Assembly (NCBI GenBank): GCA_040080145.1
Contig: JBEBJA010000069.1
Location: forward strand, 1 to 64,000
Length of the DNA stretch: 64,000 nt
Source of the DNA: JANXVY01 sp040080145
GTDB taxonomy: Bacteria > Pseudomonadota > Alphaproteobacteria > Rhizobiales > Hyphomicrobiaceae
Direction: 5' to 3'
The notes under the pieces are model-generated. The model ran no database searches, was not told the origin of the DNA, and was given only the letters and a program-made list of their open reading frames with translations. How positions within the stretch are numbered: position 1 is the first letter of the stretch; the number at the start of each line of letters is the position of its first letter. Shown here in pieces: positions 26,151 to 34,890 of the stretch. The position numbers and the translations under genes were made by a program.

Positions 26151-28133
26151 CTAACCTAAGCCCATCTGGATATAACCGCTCGGACAGACGTCGGCGCAGA
26201 TGTGGCAGCCGATGCACTTCGTATAATCCGTGTCGACATAGCGGCCGACGGCACGATCCTTTTTGGGCACACGAAACACCGCCGTCTGCGGGCAGAAGAC
26301 GACGCAGTTATCGCATTCAAAGCACATGCCGCAGCTCATGCAGCGCTTGCCTTCAACGATGGCCTGCGCCTCCGTCAAACCCATGATGCGTTCATCGAAG
26401 TTGCCCAGCACCTGGTCGGCTTCGATGTGAACCTCAGAGCGCTTTCCGCGCGGCTCGTACTTGAAGTGCCCCTTAAAGAGTTTGCCATGCGGAATGATCT
26501 GCGTGGACGAGCGATCTTCGTAATTGTGAACGGCGAATTTTGCGCTGTCAGTCCCACGCGGCTGATCGTGCCCATATGGTGCGGGATTCAGCGAACGTTG
26601 ATTGAGTTCCTTAAGCAGATTGAAGTGGTGAACATCAACCTTCGGGCGCTTGTCCTGGGGACTTCCCGCCAGCATATGATCGATGCTTTCAGCGGCAATC
26701 CGGCCATGGCCGATTGCCGTCGTCAGCAGGTGCGGCCGGATAATATCGCCACCGGCGAAATGCTTCTCTTTGCCCTTGACCCGATACATCGAGTCGGCTG
26801 CGATAAAGCCCTTGCCGCCATCCAAAGGATTGATACCTTCGAAATCGCCCATCTGCCCGATTGCAGAAATCACGATATCGCATGGAATTTCGAACTCGCT
26901 TCCAGGGACTGGAACGGGTGTCGTTCCCTTCATCGTGCACTTGCACATCTTCAGGGCCCGGGCTTGGCCCTGGTCGTCTTTCAAAACCTCAAGCGGCATA
27001 ACGCTGCCGATGATGGTTACCCCCTCGCGCGCAGCATCCGCCCGCTCGCGCTCTGAGGCCGTCATCTTTTCGATGGCAAACAGCGATGTCAGCGTGGCTT
27101 GCATCCCCTCGCGGCGCATCGTGCCCGCCACATCGTGAGCGGTGTAGCCCAGCAGGTTATGGGGATCGGCGTCCTTCTCGGCCTTATGCGTGATGTGACC
27201 CAGGCGGCGCGCCACGGACGCCACGTCGATAGACGTATCGCCACCGCCGACGACCACCACGCGCTTGGCCGTGCCGACAACCCAACCCTTATTGAAGGCG
27301 TCGAGAAACTCGACTCCGGTGATGCAGTTCTCGGTACCCTCCCAGCCGGGGACCGGCAAGCCCCGGCCCTTCTGCGCGCCGATTGCCCAAAAGATCGCGT
27401 CGAAGTTGCTTTCGAGTTCCTCGATGGAAACATGAACCCCGACGCGGGTGTTTGTACGCACCTCGACACCCATGGCGATGATGCGCCCGATTTCCTTGTC
27501 GAGCATGTCGCGCGGTGTCCGGTAGCCGGGAATTCCGTACCGCATCATTCCGCCGAGCTTCTCGTGCTCCTCAAAGATCGCAACGCCGTGCCCCTTGCGC
27601 CGCAAGAAGTAGGCTGCGGCCAAGCCAGCAGGTCCGCCACCGATGACCGCAACTGTCCGGCCCGAAAATTTCGCCTCGACCGGTAGTTTCACATTGTTTT
27701 CGTTGGCCCAATCGCCGACATACTGCTCGACCGCATTGATGCCGACGAAGTCATCAACCTCGTTGCGATTACAGCCATCCTCGCACGGCGCTGGGCAGAC
27801 CCGCCCCATCGTCGCCGGAAATGGGTTGGCTTCGACCATGCGCTGGAACGCATATTCCTGCCACTTCGTATCCTTCGACGGTGCCTTGTCCATGCCGCGC
27901 GCAATTGCGAGCCATCCACGGATCTCATGCCCCGACGGACAGCTGCCCTGGCATGGCGGCGTCTGATGGATATAGGTCGGACATTTATGCGTCTTGTCTG
28001 CCTGGAAGATCTTATCGGTAAGATCGTCCCACCCCTTCCACATATTCTCGCCGTCTTGGTACCGGCGGAACGTCGGCTTGGTCTTATCTGCGGCCTGTGC
28101 GCCACTCACCGGTTTGGTCTTGCTGTCGCTCAT
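26151..28133 (-). CDS. dsrL: DsrL, NAD(P)H:acceptor iron-sulfur flavoprotein
   Basis: A 660-residue relative of glutamate synthase small subunit. Cysteine-rich N terminus (PPCQGSCPSGHEI, CPAPCEDGCNRN), FAD fold (VIGGGPAGLAAAYFLRRKGH near residue 163), NAD(P)H fold (VVVVGGGDTSIDVASVARRLG) and a C-terminal double ferredoxin (CMSCGMCFECDNC, CIGCHICADVCP). DsrL carries electrons between NAD(P) and DsrAB. The C-terminal ferredoxin part marks the DsrL type found in sulfur oxidisers. The start overlaps the dsrK stop by 4 bases. Confidence 0.94.
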   Translation of the reverse strand: MSDSKTKPVSGAQAADKTKPTFRRYQDGENMWKGWDDLTDKIFQADKTHKCPTYIHQTPPCQGSCPSGHEIRGWLAIARGMDKAPSKDTKWQEYAFQRMVEANPFPATMGRVCPAPCEDGCNRNEVDDFVGINAVEQYVGDWANENNVKLPVEAKFSGRTVAVIGGGPAGLAAAYFLRRKGHGVAIFEEHEKLGGMMRYGIPGYRTPRDMLDKEIGRIIAMGVEVRTNTRVGVHVSIEELESNFDAIFWAIGAQKGRGLPVPGWEGTENCITGVEFLDAFNKGWVVGTAKRVVVVGGGDTSIDVASVARRLGHITHKAEKDADPHNLLGYTAHDVAGTMRREGMQATLTSLFAIEKMTASERERADAAREGVTIIGSVMPLEVLKDDQGQARALKMCKCTMKGTTPVPVPGSEFEIPCDIVISAIGQMGDFEGINPLDGGKGFIAADSMYRVKGKEKHFAGGDIIRPHLLTTAIGHGRIAAESIDHMLAGSPQDKRPKVDVHHFNLLKELNQRSLNPAPYGHDQPRGTDSAKFAVHNYEDRSSTQIIPHGKLFKGHFKYEPRGKRSEVHIEADQVLGNFDERIMGLTEAQAIVEGKRCMSCGMCFECDNCVVFCPQTAVFRVPKKDRAVGRYVDTDYTKCIGCHICADVCPSGYIQMGLG

Positions 28134-29707
28134 TTTCGATCTCCATGCGGTGTGGCGGTAGTCGCGATTGCGTCTGCCTTTTCATCGAGCGCCCGAGCTT
28201 GGATCGAACCATCGAGAACTATGGCGTTTGAAACCATTTGATGGACGCTCAGGATCGCATCCATTTTGAAGCCGTATGCAGGCAAGACCTTGGTGAACTG
28301 GGCCTTGCAAATGGCGCAAATGGCGGCGAGGTGCGTCACGCCATGATCTCTGGCCACCTGCTGCATTGCGCGCATGCGCGGCTGCGCGCCCTTTAAGCGA
28401 AGATCCATCAAATCGTCGGTGAGAAGCCCACCGCCCCCGCCGCAACAGAATGTCGATTCTTTGATGGTATCGGGTGCCATATCGTAGAAGTGATTGCAGC
28501 TTGCCCGCAGAATTGCGCGGGGATACTCGAACTGCCCGCCAGGCTTGTCGCCCATCCGGCTTGCACGGGCGACATTGCAACTGTCGTGGAACGTGAGGCG
28601 GTATTTGTCGTTTCGCGACTTATCGAACCGCAACTCACCCTTCTCGATCATGTCGTTAGTGAATTCGACGATGTGTTGCGGGATCGGGTAGCGTTGATCG
28701 AGGAAGTCGAATGGTCCAGCCAGCGTATTGAGATAGTTATAGGCGACCCGCCAGGCATGACCGCACTCGCCGAATACGATCCGCTTTACGCCGAGTTCCA
28801 GCGCTGCCTTGCGAATGCGCAGGGATACCTCCTGCATGTTCTCATAGGAGCCGATGAACAGGCCGAAATTCGCAGCCTCTGACGCATAGGAACTCAGTGT
28901 CCACGTGACACCCGCCTGATGGAAAACTTTGGCGTAGCCCATCAGTCCGAGAATGTGGGGCTCAGCAAACAAATCCGCCGAGGGCGTGACCAGCATGATG
29001 TCAGCGCCAACCATATCCAGCGGCATCAGGATATCGAGCCCGGTCTCCTCTTTCATTTCCTCCTCGAGTCCATCAAGGGTCGAGCGGATTGCCTTCTTGG
29101 GGAGACCGAGATTGTTTCCAGTCTTGTAGACTTTGCCGATAATCTCGTTTGAATACTTCTGGCCCATCCCGATATGGTCCATGATCTCGCGCGCCGCCAT
29201 CGACACTTCGGCGGTGTCAATACCGATCGGGCAATATACGGAACAGCGACGGCATTGCGAACACTGGTGAAAATAGGTGTACCAATCGTCGAGAACTTCC
29301 TTGGTCAAGTCTTCCGCCCCGACCAGCCAAGGCATGTATTTGCCCGCGAACGTGAAGTAGCGCCGGTAGACCTTGCGCATGAGGTCCTGCCGCCCGACCG
29401 GCATATTCTTCGGATCGCCGGTGCCGAGGAAATAGTGGCACTTGTCGGTGCATGCTCCGCACTTGATGCAGGAATCCATATAGACTTGCAGCGACCGGTA
29501 TTTGGTCAACAAGTCGCCCATCTTGTCGATGGCTTTTTCCTGCCAATTCTCCACGAGCTCGCCAGGGTAGCCAAGCGGTGCCTGATGATCGCCTTTGGCG
29601 ACGAAGGGTCGGCTCTTGGCCATAGCGCCGCACGCCAACGCAGGAATTGCGCTTGGATCTGGAATGTCATCGCCGTCGGCGATGATGTAGTCGCTCACTT
29701 TCGCCAT
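28130..29707 (-). CDS. dsrK: DsrK, HdrD-like catalytic iron-sulfur subunit
   Basis: A 525-residue cytoplasmic subunit of DsrMKJOP, the likely site where the DsrC trisulfide or disulfide is handled. Two ferredoxin motifs (CIKCGACTDKC and CSQCRRCSVYCP) are followed by the HdrD-type cysteine-rich CCG region (GECGHAW, HDSCNVARA, TFCCGGGGGLL), which binds the unusual catalytic cluster. GGAGG 7 bases before the ATG at 29707 fixes the start. The upstream in-frame start at 29767 would overlap dsrM. Confidence 0.94.
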   Translation of the reverse strand: MAKVSDYIIADGDDIPDPSAIPALACGAMAKSRPFVAKGDHQAPLGYPGELVENWQEKAIDKMGDLLTKYRSLQVYMDSCIKCGACTDKCHYFLGTGDPKNMPVGRQDLMRKVYRRYFTFAGKYMPWLVGAEDLTKEVLDDWYTYFHQCSQCRRCSVYCPIGIDTAEVSMAAREIMDHIGMGQKYSNEIIGKVYKTGNNLGLPKKAIRSTLDGLEEEMKEETGLDILMPLDMVGADIMLVTPSADLFAEPHILGLMGYAKVFHQAGVTWTLSSYASEAANFGLFIGSYENMQEVSLRIRKAALELGVKRIVFGECGHAWRVAYNYLNTLAGPFDFLDQRYPIPQHIVEFTNDMIEKGELRFDKSRNDKYRLTFHDSCNVARASRMGDKPGGQFEYPRAILRASCNHFYDMAPDTIKESTFCCGGGGGLLTDDLMDLRLKGAQPRMRAMQQVARDHGVTHLAAICAICKAQFTKVLPAYGFKMDAILSVHQMVSNAIVLDGSIQARALDEKADAIATTATPHGDRK

Positions 29708-29741
29708 GCGCGACCTCCTTCTGCGATATTCTCGGACCCGC

Positions 29742-30494
29742 TCATTTGCGATCAGGCTCCATGGCAAGTTTCGCGGCCCCCAGTTTCGCGGCCCAAGGCG
29801 CGATATGGCGCTTTTCGCGAGGGTTATCGACTTGGTTGCGCGAGGGGCTGAAGAACAGCCCAGGTCCGTGCATCAGCTTGGAGAATGGGAAGATAATCAT
29901 CAGCAGCGCCACCAGTGCTAAGTGCACAAGCAGCACCGGATCAGACGGGAGAGGCTTCAACTCGAAGTGCATCAGGCCTTGAAAGAATGCTTTCAATCCA
30001 ACGATGTCGGTGTGCGCGACGAACTTCATCAATAGTCCGCTGCAGCCGATCCCCAAGATCAGCGCAAGCATGAGATGGTCGGACGGCGCACTGATGTAGC
30101 GGATACGCGGCACGACGATGCGCCGGGCCCACAGTCCAGCGAGTCCAGCAACCATTGCAAAGCCGGCATAAACACCGAATGGCTGCACCACGGTGACCCA
30201 GCCCCAGACCGGCTGCGTGAAATATCGCAAGTGACGCAACAGCACGAGCAAAAGTGCGGCGTGAAACACCCACCCAAACAGCCATATCCATTTGTTGGCC
30301 TTAAACAGGCTCTCGAATAGGACTGTCTCGCGCGCGAGACGGAAGGCGACCCCGCTCCGTGTTACCGGAGCGGGAGTTGTCGGAATTTTAAGCGGTGCGG
30401 GGCTTGCGGAAAACTGCCAAATCTTGCGGGCGAACCCGCCGACAAGAATAGCGGTCGCAACACTAAACAATGCAGCAAAAATTCCTGTCAGCAC
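29742..30494 (-). CDS. dsrM: DsrM, membrane cytochrome b subunit
   Basis: A 250-residue membrane protein with about five helices related to NarI. It should bind two b hemes and pass electrons between the quinone pool and DsrK. Candidate heme-ligand histidines sit in helices two (WVFHAALLLVLLRHLRYF) and five (PVLLVHLALVALLMI, KLMHGPG). It lies 51 bases after dsrC and 34 bases before dsrK. The assignment rests on both family features and fixed dsr order. Confidence 0.92.
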   Translation of the reverse strand: MLTGIFAALFSVATAILVGGFARKIWQFSASPAPLKIPTTPAPVTRSGVAFRLARETVLFESLFKANKWIWLFGWVFHAALLLVLLRHLRYFTQPVWGWVTVVQPFGVYAGFAMVAGLAGLWARRIVVPRIRYISAPSDHLMLALILGIGCSGLLMKFVAHTDIVGLKAFFQGLMHFELKPLPSDPVLLVHLALVALLMIIFPFSKLMHGPGLFFSPSRNQVDNPREKRHIAPWAAKLGAAKLAMEPDRK

Positions 30495-30545
30495 CAGCCT
30501 TCCTCCCCTCCGTCGCGTCGCACTTGCCTCAGTGTTCGTTGATGA

Positions 30546-30878
30546 TCAGACGCAGCCGGTTGGCTTGGGCAATCCAGCGATCTTGCAAGCCTGTTTGGCC
30601 GGGCCGTAAGGGAACAGCGTATAGAGATATTCGTTGCTGCTTTTGTCGGGCCCCATCGTCTTGGCGAGCGCTTTTGTGAGCACGCGGATCGCAGGAGCGA
30701 CCTGATATTCTTCGTAGTACGACCGCAAGAAGTTCACCACTTCCCAGCGTTCGTCATTCATTTCGAGATCTTCGCTCTGAGCGATTTGGAGCGCGAGTTC
30801 CGAATTCCATTGGCTGAGGTCGGTCAGATAGCCTTCCTCGTCGGCTTCGATTTCGCTTCCGTTGTATTGGTAGCCCAT
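30546..30878 (-). CDS. dsrC: DsrC, sulfur-carrier partner of DsrAB
   Basis: A 110-residue DsrC with both redox cysteines: Cys98 and penultimate Cys109 in CKIAGLPKPTGCV, spaced C-x10-C, so it is a true DsrC able to form the trisulfide or disulfide arm. The start at 30878 gives MGYQYNG. An open frame upstream (to 31043) consists of repeat-derived sequence and is not used. It receives sulfur from DsrEFH and delivers it to DsrAB. It lies 85 bases after dsrH, across a tandem repeat. Confidence 0.95.
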   Translation of the reverse strand: MGYQYNGSEIEADEEGYLTDLSQWNSELALQIAQSEDLEMNDERWEVVNFLRSYYEEYQVAPAIRVLTKALAKTMGPDKSSNEYLYTLFPYGPAKQACKIAGLPKPTGCV

Positions 30879-30923
30879 CAGATGTTCCCTTCTGTTTGAT
30901 TGCGTCCGGCCGGCTAGAATTTC

Positions 30924-30986
30924 AAAGCCAAACCTGATCGGTTTAAAGCCAAACCTGATCGTCTCAAAGCCAAGCCTGATTGGTTT
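30924..30986 (-). repeat. three 21-base tandem repeats between dsrH and dsrC
   Basis: Copies of a unit beginning AAAGCCAAACCTGATCG start at 30924, 30945 and 30966 on the plus strand. The third copy differs slightly and lies inside the last codons of dsrH (30964 stop), so the array probably arose by duplication of the dsrH 3' end. The remaining two copies fill the dsrH-dsrC gap. Confidence 0.75.
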
Positions 30987-31266
30987 TATGCTGCGCGACG
31001 AGATCGACAAAACCGCCATAGTCGACGATGCCAATGCCATCAATCAGGCGATCTTTCGTCAACCCGCGGGCAGCGAAATCCGGCCCGAGTACGTAGAATT
31101 GCACGTCTACCCGGCGCGCCCAGATGTCGCCTGATACGATGGTGCCCTTGATGGCACCCACCACTGCATCTTCGATCAAAAGGACGGCATCGCCTTTGGT
31201 GACGTGTTGCAGGCAGCTCTGCAGCGCGTTGGTCTGAAACGGAGATTTGTTTACGGTGTGCAGCAT
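30964..31266 (-). CDS. dsrH: DsrH, TusB-like subunit of the DsrEFH sulfurtransferase
   Basis: A 100-residue TusB/DsrH protein with Cys18 in LQSCLQHV, the family's conserved cysteine position. It forms the hexamer with DsrE and DsrF that relays persulfide sulfur from TusA to DsrC. It follows dsrF by 38 bases. The C terminus (KTNQAWL) lies in the last repeat unit of the 21-base array, so the end of the protein may be set by that repeat. Confidence 0.93.
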   Translation of the reverse strand: MLHTVNKSPFQTNALQSCLQHVTKGDAVLLIEDAVVGAIKGTIVSGDIWARRVDVQFYVLGPDFAARGLTKDRLIDGIGIVDYGGFVDLVAQHKTNQAWL

Positions 31267-31304
31267 TGATGTGTTTGGGCTCCTTCGCCCGTGTCGTATG
31301 TGGA

Positions 31305-31745
31305 TCAGAAGCTCAAAATCACGTCCTGCTCGGCCATGACTTTGGCGAGTTCGGCGCGGGTGACGGGAATAAGTGAGGGCTTAACGGCGTAGCCGTCGTT
31401 TTCATCCTCAAACGTAATCGCCTGCAGGTCCGCAAGCGTGAGGCCGCGAGCATTCAGCGACTCTTTCTCGACATAAAGCTTTGTCACGCCATAGTCGCCT
31501 AGCGCTCGATAAGTATTGGCGAAACTTTTCATGCCGATACCTTTGGTGTCCTGCCCCTTGAAAAGCTGGAACACCCCATCGTCAAGGAATGCGAGACTGA
31601 CGTGCTGATCGAATGCCGCCCCGATCAAAACAACTTCGAGGGCTTCCAGTGCGTAAATCGTACCGTAAGGCGCCTTCCGATTGACGTAGAGAAACTTCTT
31701 TGGCTTTAGAGGCACCGGGGCGGGCTTTGCTGCTTGCGTTGTCAT
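31305..31745 (-). CDS. dsrF: DsrF, TusC-like subunit of DsrEFH
   Basis: A 146-residue DsrF with the family core KKFLYVNRKAPYGTIYALEALEVVLIGAAFDQ and FLDDGVFQL. An extra proline-rich N-terminal stretch of about 15 residues precedes it. It has no cysteine, which fits a structural rather than carrier role. The start at 31745 was chosen over 31760 for spacing to dsrE (11 bases). Confidence 0.92.
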   Translation of the reverse strand: MTTQAAKPAPVPLKPKKFLYVNRKAPYGTIYALEALEVVLIGAAFDQHVSLAFLDDGVFQLFKGQDTKGIGMKSFANTYRALGDYGVTKLYVEKESLNARGLTLADLQAITFEDENDGYAVKPSLIPVTRAELAKVMAEQDVILSF

Positions 31746-31756
31746 ATGGATTTCCC

Positions 31757-32155
31757 TCAATCGCCGAATACGACAAGACGGTCGGCTTCAATTCCCATCT
31801 CGATGAGCTGGCCAAGGCCAGAGATGCGGAATCCGGGCGCGAGGTTTGCGGCGCCGTCGCCCTTCTTATGCCGCTTGGCTTCCCCATCATCGAGAATGCC
31901 GCGGCGTTGCGCTGCGGCGATGCACACCACGAGATCCAACTTGTGAGCCTCGGCAAGATCGCTCCAGTTCTTCTGGATGTTGCGGTCATCCTGCGGGGGA
32001 ACGGTCAATCGCGTGCCGTTGTTGACGCCGTCGTGATAGAAGAACACGCGATAAACCTCGTGCCCTTTTTCGAGTACGGCCTTTGTAAATTGATAAGCCG
32101 TATCGGACGCTTGATGGGTATACGGCCCCTCATTGACCAAAATAGCGAACTTCAT
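31757..32155 (-). CDS. dsrE: DsrE, TusD-like sulfur-binding subunit of DsrEFH
   Basis: A 132-residue DsrE with MKFAILVNEGPY at the N terminus and the persulfide-carrying cysteine Cys78 in LVVCIAAAQRRGI, the same position as in well-studied DsrE. It relays sulfur towards DsrC. It follows dsrB by 133 bases. The start at 32155 was chosen because it gives the conserved N terminus. Longer in-frame starts lack family sequence. Confidence 0.94.
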   Translation of the reverse strand: MKFAILVNEGPYTHQASDTAYQFTKAVLEKGHEVYRVFFYHDGVNNGTRLTVPPQDDRNIQKNWSDLAEAHKLDLVVCIAAAQRRGILDDGEAKRHKKGDGAANLAPGFRISGLGQLIEMGIEADRLVVFGD

Positions 32156-32288
32156 ACTTAAACCCCGACTGATGACTGCGGTCACCCGCTCAGCGCGAGC
32201 CCTCCGATCCCGTGAGCAAGGCATCGCTGCCTTGCTCTCATTCAGGACGAACGGCCCGCAGTTTTACGCTTGGCAAATGGAGCAAACC

Positions 32289-33404
32289 CTAGAAACGGAC
32301 ATGCGCCGACATGTTCATGGTGTGGCGGGCACCGACCCATGTATCGAGATGGTGCTTGGTGAAGGCGAGACCCGTTTTCTCGAAGAAGCGCGGCCAGCCG
32401 ATCCGGTCGATCCACTCGCCCATGCGCTCCCAGTGCTTCGCGTCCTCTTTGTAGGCGTAGAGGATCTTGCGCACGATATCTTCCACCTCGGGCCAGCGCG
32501 GCGGATTGTTGGGCAGGTTGGCAACCACCAGCTTGTGGAACGTCGGCTTCGAGCGGGCATTCGAATGCTTGCCGCCAACCCAGATGGCCAGTTTCGTCGA
32601 TTCAGCGCTGTTGATCTGCATCGGTGGACATGGCGGATAACAGGCACCGCAGCACACGCACTTTTTCTCATCGACTTCCAGCGACGGCTTGCCGTTGACC
32701 ATAGCAGGGCGGATAGCCGCCACTGGACAACGCGCGACCACCGAGGGTCGCTCGCAAACATTGCCCACCCGGTCATGGTCGATCTTGGGAGGCTTCGTGT
32801 ACTGGACGTTGATGGAGATGTCGCCTTGGCCGCCGCAATTGATCTGACAGCACGACGTCGTGATGCGGACGCGCGTCGGCATGTCTTCCTGAATGAATTC
32901 CTTGTGCAACATATCCATCAGGCTTTTGACCACGCCCGAGGCGTCGGTGCCTGGGATATCGCAATGCAACCATCCTTGAGTATGCGAAATCATCGACACC
33001 GAGTTACCAGTTCCGCCAACCGGGAACCCTTCTTCGGTCAGCGCCTTGATAAGTGCGGGAACCTTGTCAAAGGCTGCGACCATGAATTCGATGTTGGAGC
33101 GCGTGGTAAATCGCACATGCCCTTCGCCGTGTTTGTCGGCTATGTCGCAAAGCTTGCGGATCGTATAGACGTCCATCTGCCGCTGCGTGCCGGCGCGAAC
33201 CGTAAAGATTTCATCGCCGCTCTTGGCGACATGGCGCAGCACGCCTGGACGCGGCCGCTCATGCCAAGCCCAGTTCCCGTAGTTCTTACGCATGATCGGG
33301 TGCATGTACTGCAGCGGATCAGGAACGCCGGATTCAATTGGCTTGCGCGGCTTGGGAGGTGCGGCTGGTTTTGCAGGCGTAAGGCTCGCGGTGGTTTCAG
33401 TCAT
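32289..33404 (-). CDS. dsrB: DsrB, beta subunit of reverse-type dissimilatory sulfite reductase
   Basis: A 371-residue siroheme iron-sulfur subunit. The motif SCCQINCGGQGD is present with the ferredoxin insert CVCCGACYPPCPPMQIN, and VCERPSVVARCPVAAI matches oxidising-type DsrB. Together with DsrA it oxidises DsrC-bound sulfur to sulfite when run in reverse. The first about 25 residues are a proline/alanine-rich extension. A 133-base gap separates it from dsrA, longer than usual for this pair. Confidence 0.96.
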   Translation of the reverse strand: MTETTASLTPAKPAAPPKPRKPIESGVPDPLQYMHPIMRKNYGNWAWHERPRPGVLRHVAKSGDEIFTVRAGTQRQMDVYTIRKLCDIADKHGEGHVRFTTRSNIEFMVAAFDKVPALIKALTEEGFPVGGTGNSVSMISHTQGWLHCDIPGTDASGVVKSLMDMLHKEFIQEDMPTRVRITTSCCQINCGGQGDISINVQYTKPPKIDHDRVGNVCERPSVVARCPVAAIRPAMVNGKPSLEVDEKKCVCCGACYPPCPPMQINSAESTKLAIWVGGKHSNARSKPTFHKLVVANLPNNPPRWPEVEDIVRKILYAYKEDAKHWERMGEWIDRIGWPRFFEKTGLAFTKHHLDTWVGARHTMNMSAHVRF

Positions 33405-33537
33405 GTGGCACTACTCGCTCTTTGATCCAAAAGCTGGTCGCCGCAACGCAGCTTCCTTGCCCGAAACTTTGCTATTGTGAGAAAGATACCGGCCCGCTGG
33501 CACCAACACCGCGAACCGGTATCGTCTCCCCCCGGAA

Positions 33538-34890
33538 CTACTCGGCAGCATCCTTTGCGCCGCCGTCTTTGCGCAACCCGCGGCGGGCAAAGTATTTCTC
33601 TGCCTCTTCTGTGAAGTCGTCCGTGCGGACATAGCTCGACGTGCGGGGGTGCTTGACCATGTTCGGGTCGGGCTCGATACCGAGCGCATCAAGGAAGGCC
33701 GGCAACCCGATACGATCCAGCGTCTCGCCGACACGTTCGTGCTCAAGTGCGTTGTCGGCAAAGAAGTCGATCACCTGACGGGCAAACGCTTTCAATTTTG
33801 CATAGTCGGCATCCGTCTCAAGCTTCATGAACGGCACAATCATTGTGCCCATGAGATCGCCCACCTTGAGCGACCGCTTGCCACCGATGAGGATCGACGC
33901 ACCCTTGTCGTCTCCTGGTGCCAACGCTTTATGCATGACGTTGATACAATGCATGCAACGCACGCAGCTCTTGTTGTCGACATCCAGCGTATCGTCGTCG
34001 TTGAGACTGAGCGCGCGTGTCGGGCACATGGCGATCACGTGGTCAATCGTATACTTGCGGCCCTGCTTGGCGACGTATGCTTTAACTTCCTGCTGATCGA
34101 CTTTCATGTCGTCGCGCCACGTTCCGATCACGGCAAAGTCGGCGCGATGGATGGCGTTGACGCAGTCGTTGGGACAGCCAGAGAACTTGAATTTGAACTT
34201 GTAGGGCAATGCAGGCCGGTGAATTTCGCCGACGTTATCGTTGAGGATCGTGCGCAAAGCGCGCGCCTCGTCATAGTTCGACATTTCGCAGCGGGCATGT
34301 CCAACGCAGCTCATGCTGGTGCGCAGAGCAGGGCCAGCCCCGCCAAGGTCGAAGCCGATCTCGTTCAGTTCATCAAAGGCTTTCTGGCATCCAGCAGTCG
34401 TGGTGCCCTGCAGCATGATATCGCCCGACTGGCCGTGCAACGCGATCAGGCCCGAACCATGACGCTCCCAGATGTCGCAAATATTGCGCAAAACCTCGGT
34501 GTTGTAGTGAAAGCCAGGAGGCGGCATCACGCGAAGAGTGTGGAACTCCTTGGAAGCTGGAAACTTGTCGGCAACTTCGGAAAAACGCGGAATGATTCCG
34601 CCGCCATAGCCAAACACCGAAACGGTGCCGCCCTTCCAGAATCCAAGCCGCTCGGTGTAGGAGTGCTCGAGCTGACCAAGCAAATCGTTCATCATCGGCG
34701 CGTATTGTTTGTCGTCGCTGTCGCGAAGCCGCTTCAGCCCGGTAACGAAGCTCGGCCATGGACCACCCTCAAGCTGGTCAAGTCGCGGAGTCGCATGCTT
34801 GTTAGCGGAGGCACATCCGCAACCTGAGCCACAACCACCCTCCTTGCCGCCGTCTTTCCCTGCATCCTCGGTCTTGGACTTATCTGCCAT
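33538..34890 (-). CDS. dsrA: DsrA, alpha subunit of reverse-type dissimilatory sulfite reductase
   Basis: A 450-residue catalytic subunit. The siroheme-[4Fe-4S] ligands lie in CVGHARC (C-x5-C) and CPNDC (C-x3-C), and a ferredoxin domain (CVRCMHCINVMHK) follows. It is longer than the usual 400-420 residues because of an N-terminal acidic/glycine stretch with three cysteines in GGCGSGCGCAS (Cys20, 24, 26). It is the first gene of the minus-strand dsr operon. In this organism the enzyme should work in the sulfur-oxidising direction, judged by dsrEFH, dsrL and cbb genes. Confidence 0.96.
   Translation of the reverse strand: MADKSKTEDAGKDGGKEGGCGSGCGCASANKHATPRLDQLEGGPWPSFVTGLKRLRDSDDKQYAPMMNDLLGQLEHSYTERLGFWKGGTVSVFGYGGGIIPRFSEVADKFPASKEFHTLRVMPPPGFHYNTEVLRNICDIWERHGSGLIALHGQSGDIMLQGTTTAGCQKAFDELNEIGFDLGGAGPALRTSMSCVGHARCEMSNYDEARALRTILNDNVGEIHRPALPYKFKFKFSGCPNDCVNAIHRADFAVIGTWRDDMKVDQQEVKAYVAKQGRKYTIDHVIAMCPTRALSLNDDDTLDVDNKSCVRCMHCINVMHKALAPGDDKGASILIGGKRSLKVGDLMGTMIVPFMKLETDADYAKLKAFARQVIDFFADNALEHERVGETLDRIGLPAFLDALGIEPDPNMVKHPRTSSYVRTDDFTEEAEKYFARRGLRKDGGAKDAAE

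Noticed and set aside
30924..30986. Possible CRISPR array
   Set aside because: The 21-base units are directly adjacent with no spacers and only three copies, so it is a plain tandem repeat.
32559..32566. ATTCGAAT palindrome inside dsrB
   Set aside because: It is in coding sequence, in GC-rich context, and explained by codon choice. It only shows that the 8-base core is not specific.
32133..33425. 430-codon plus-strand frame antisense to dsrB
   Set aside because: It mirrors dsrB codon by codon, with no start signal or family sequence. A long antisense frame is common in GC-rich genes.
33649..34827. 392-codon plus-strand frame antisense to dsrA
   Set aside because: Same reason: it lies fully within dsrA, is compositionally odd and has no ribosome binding site.
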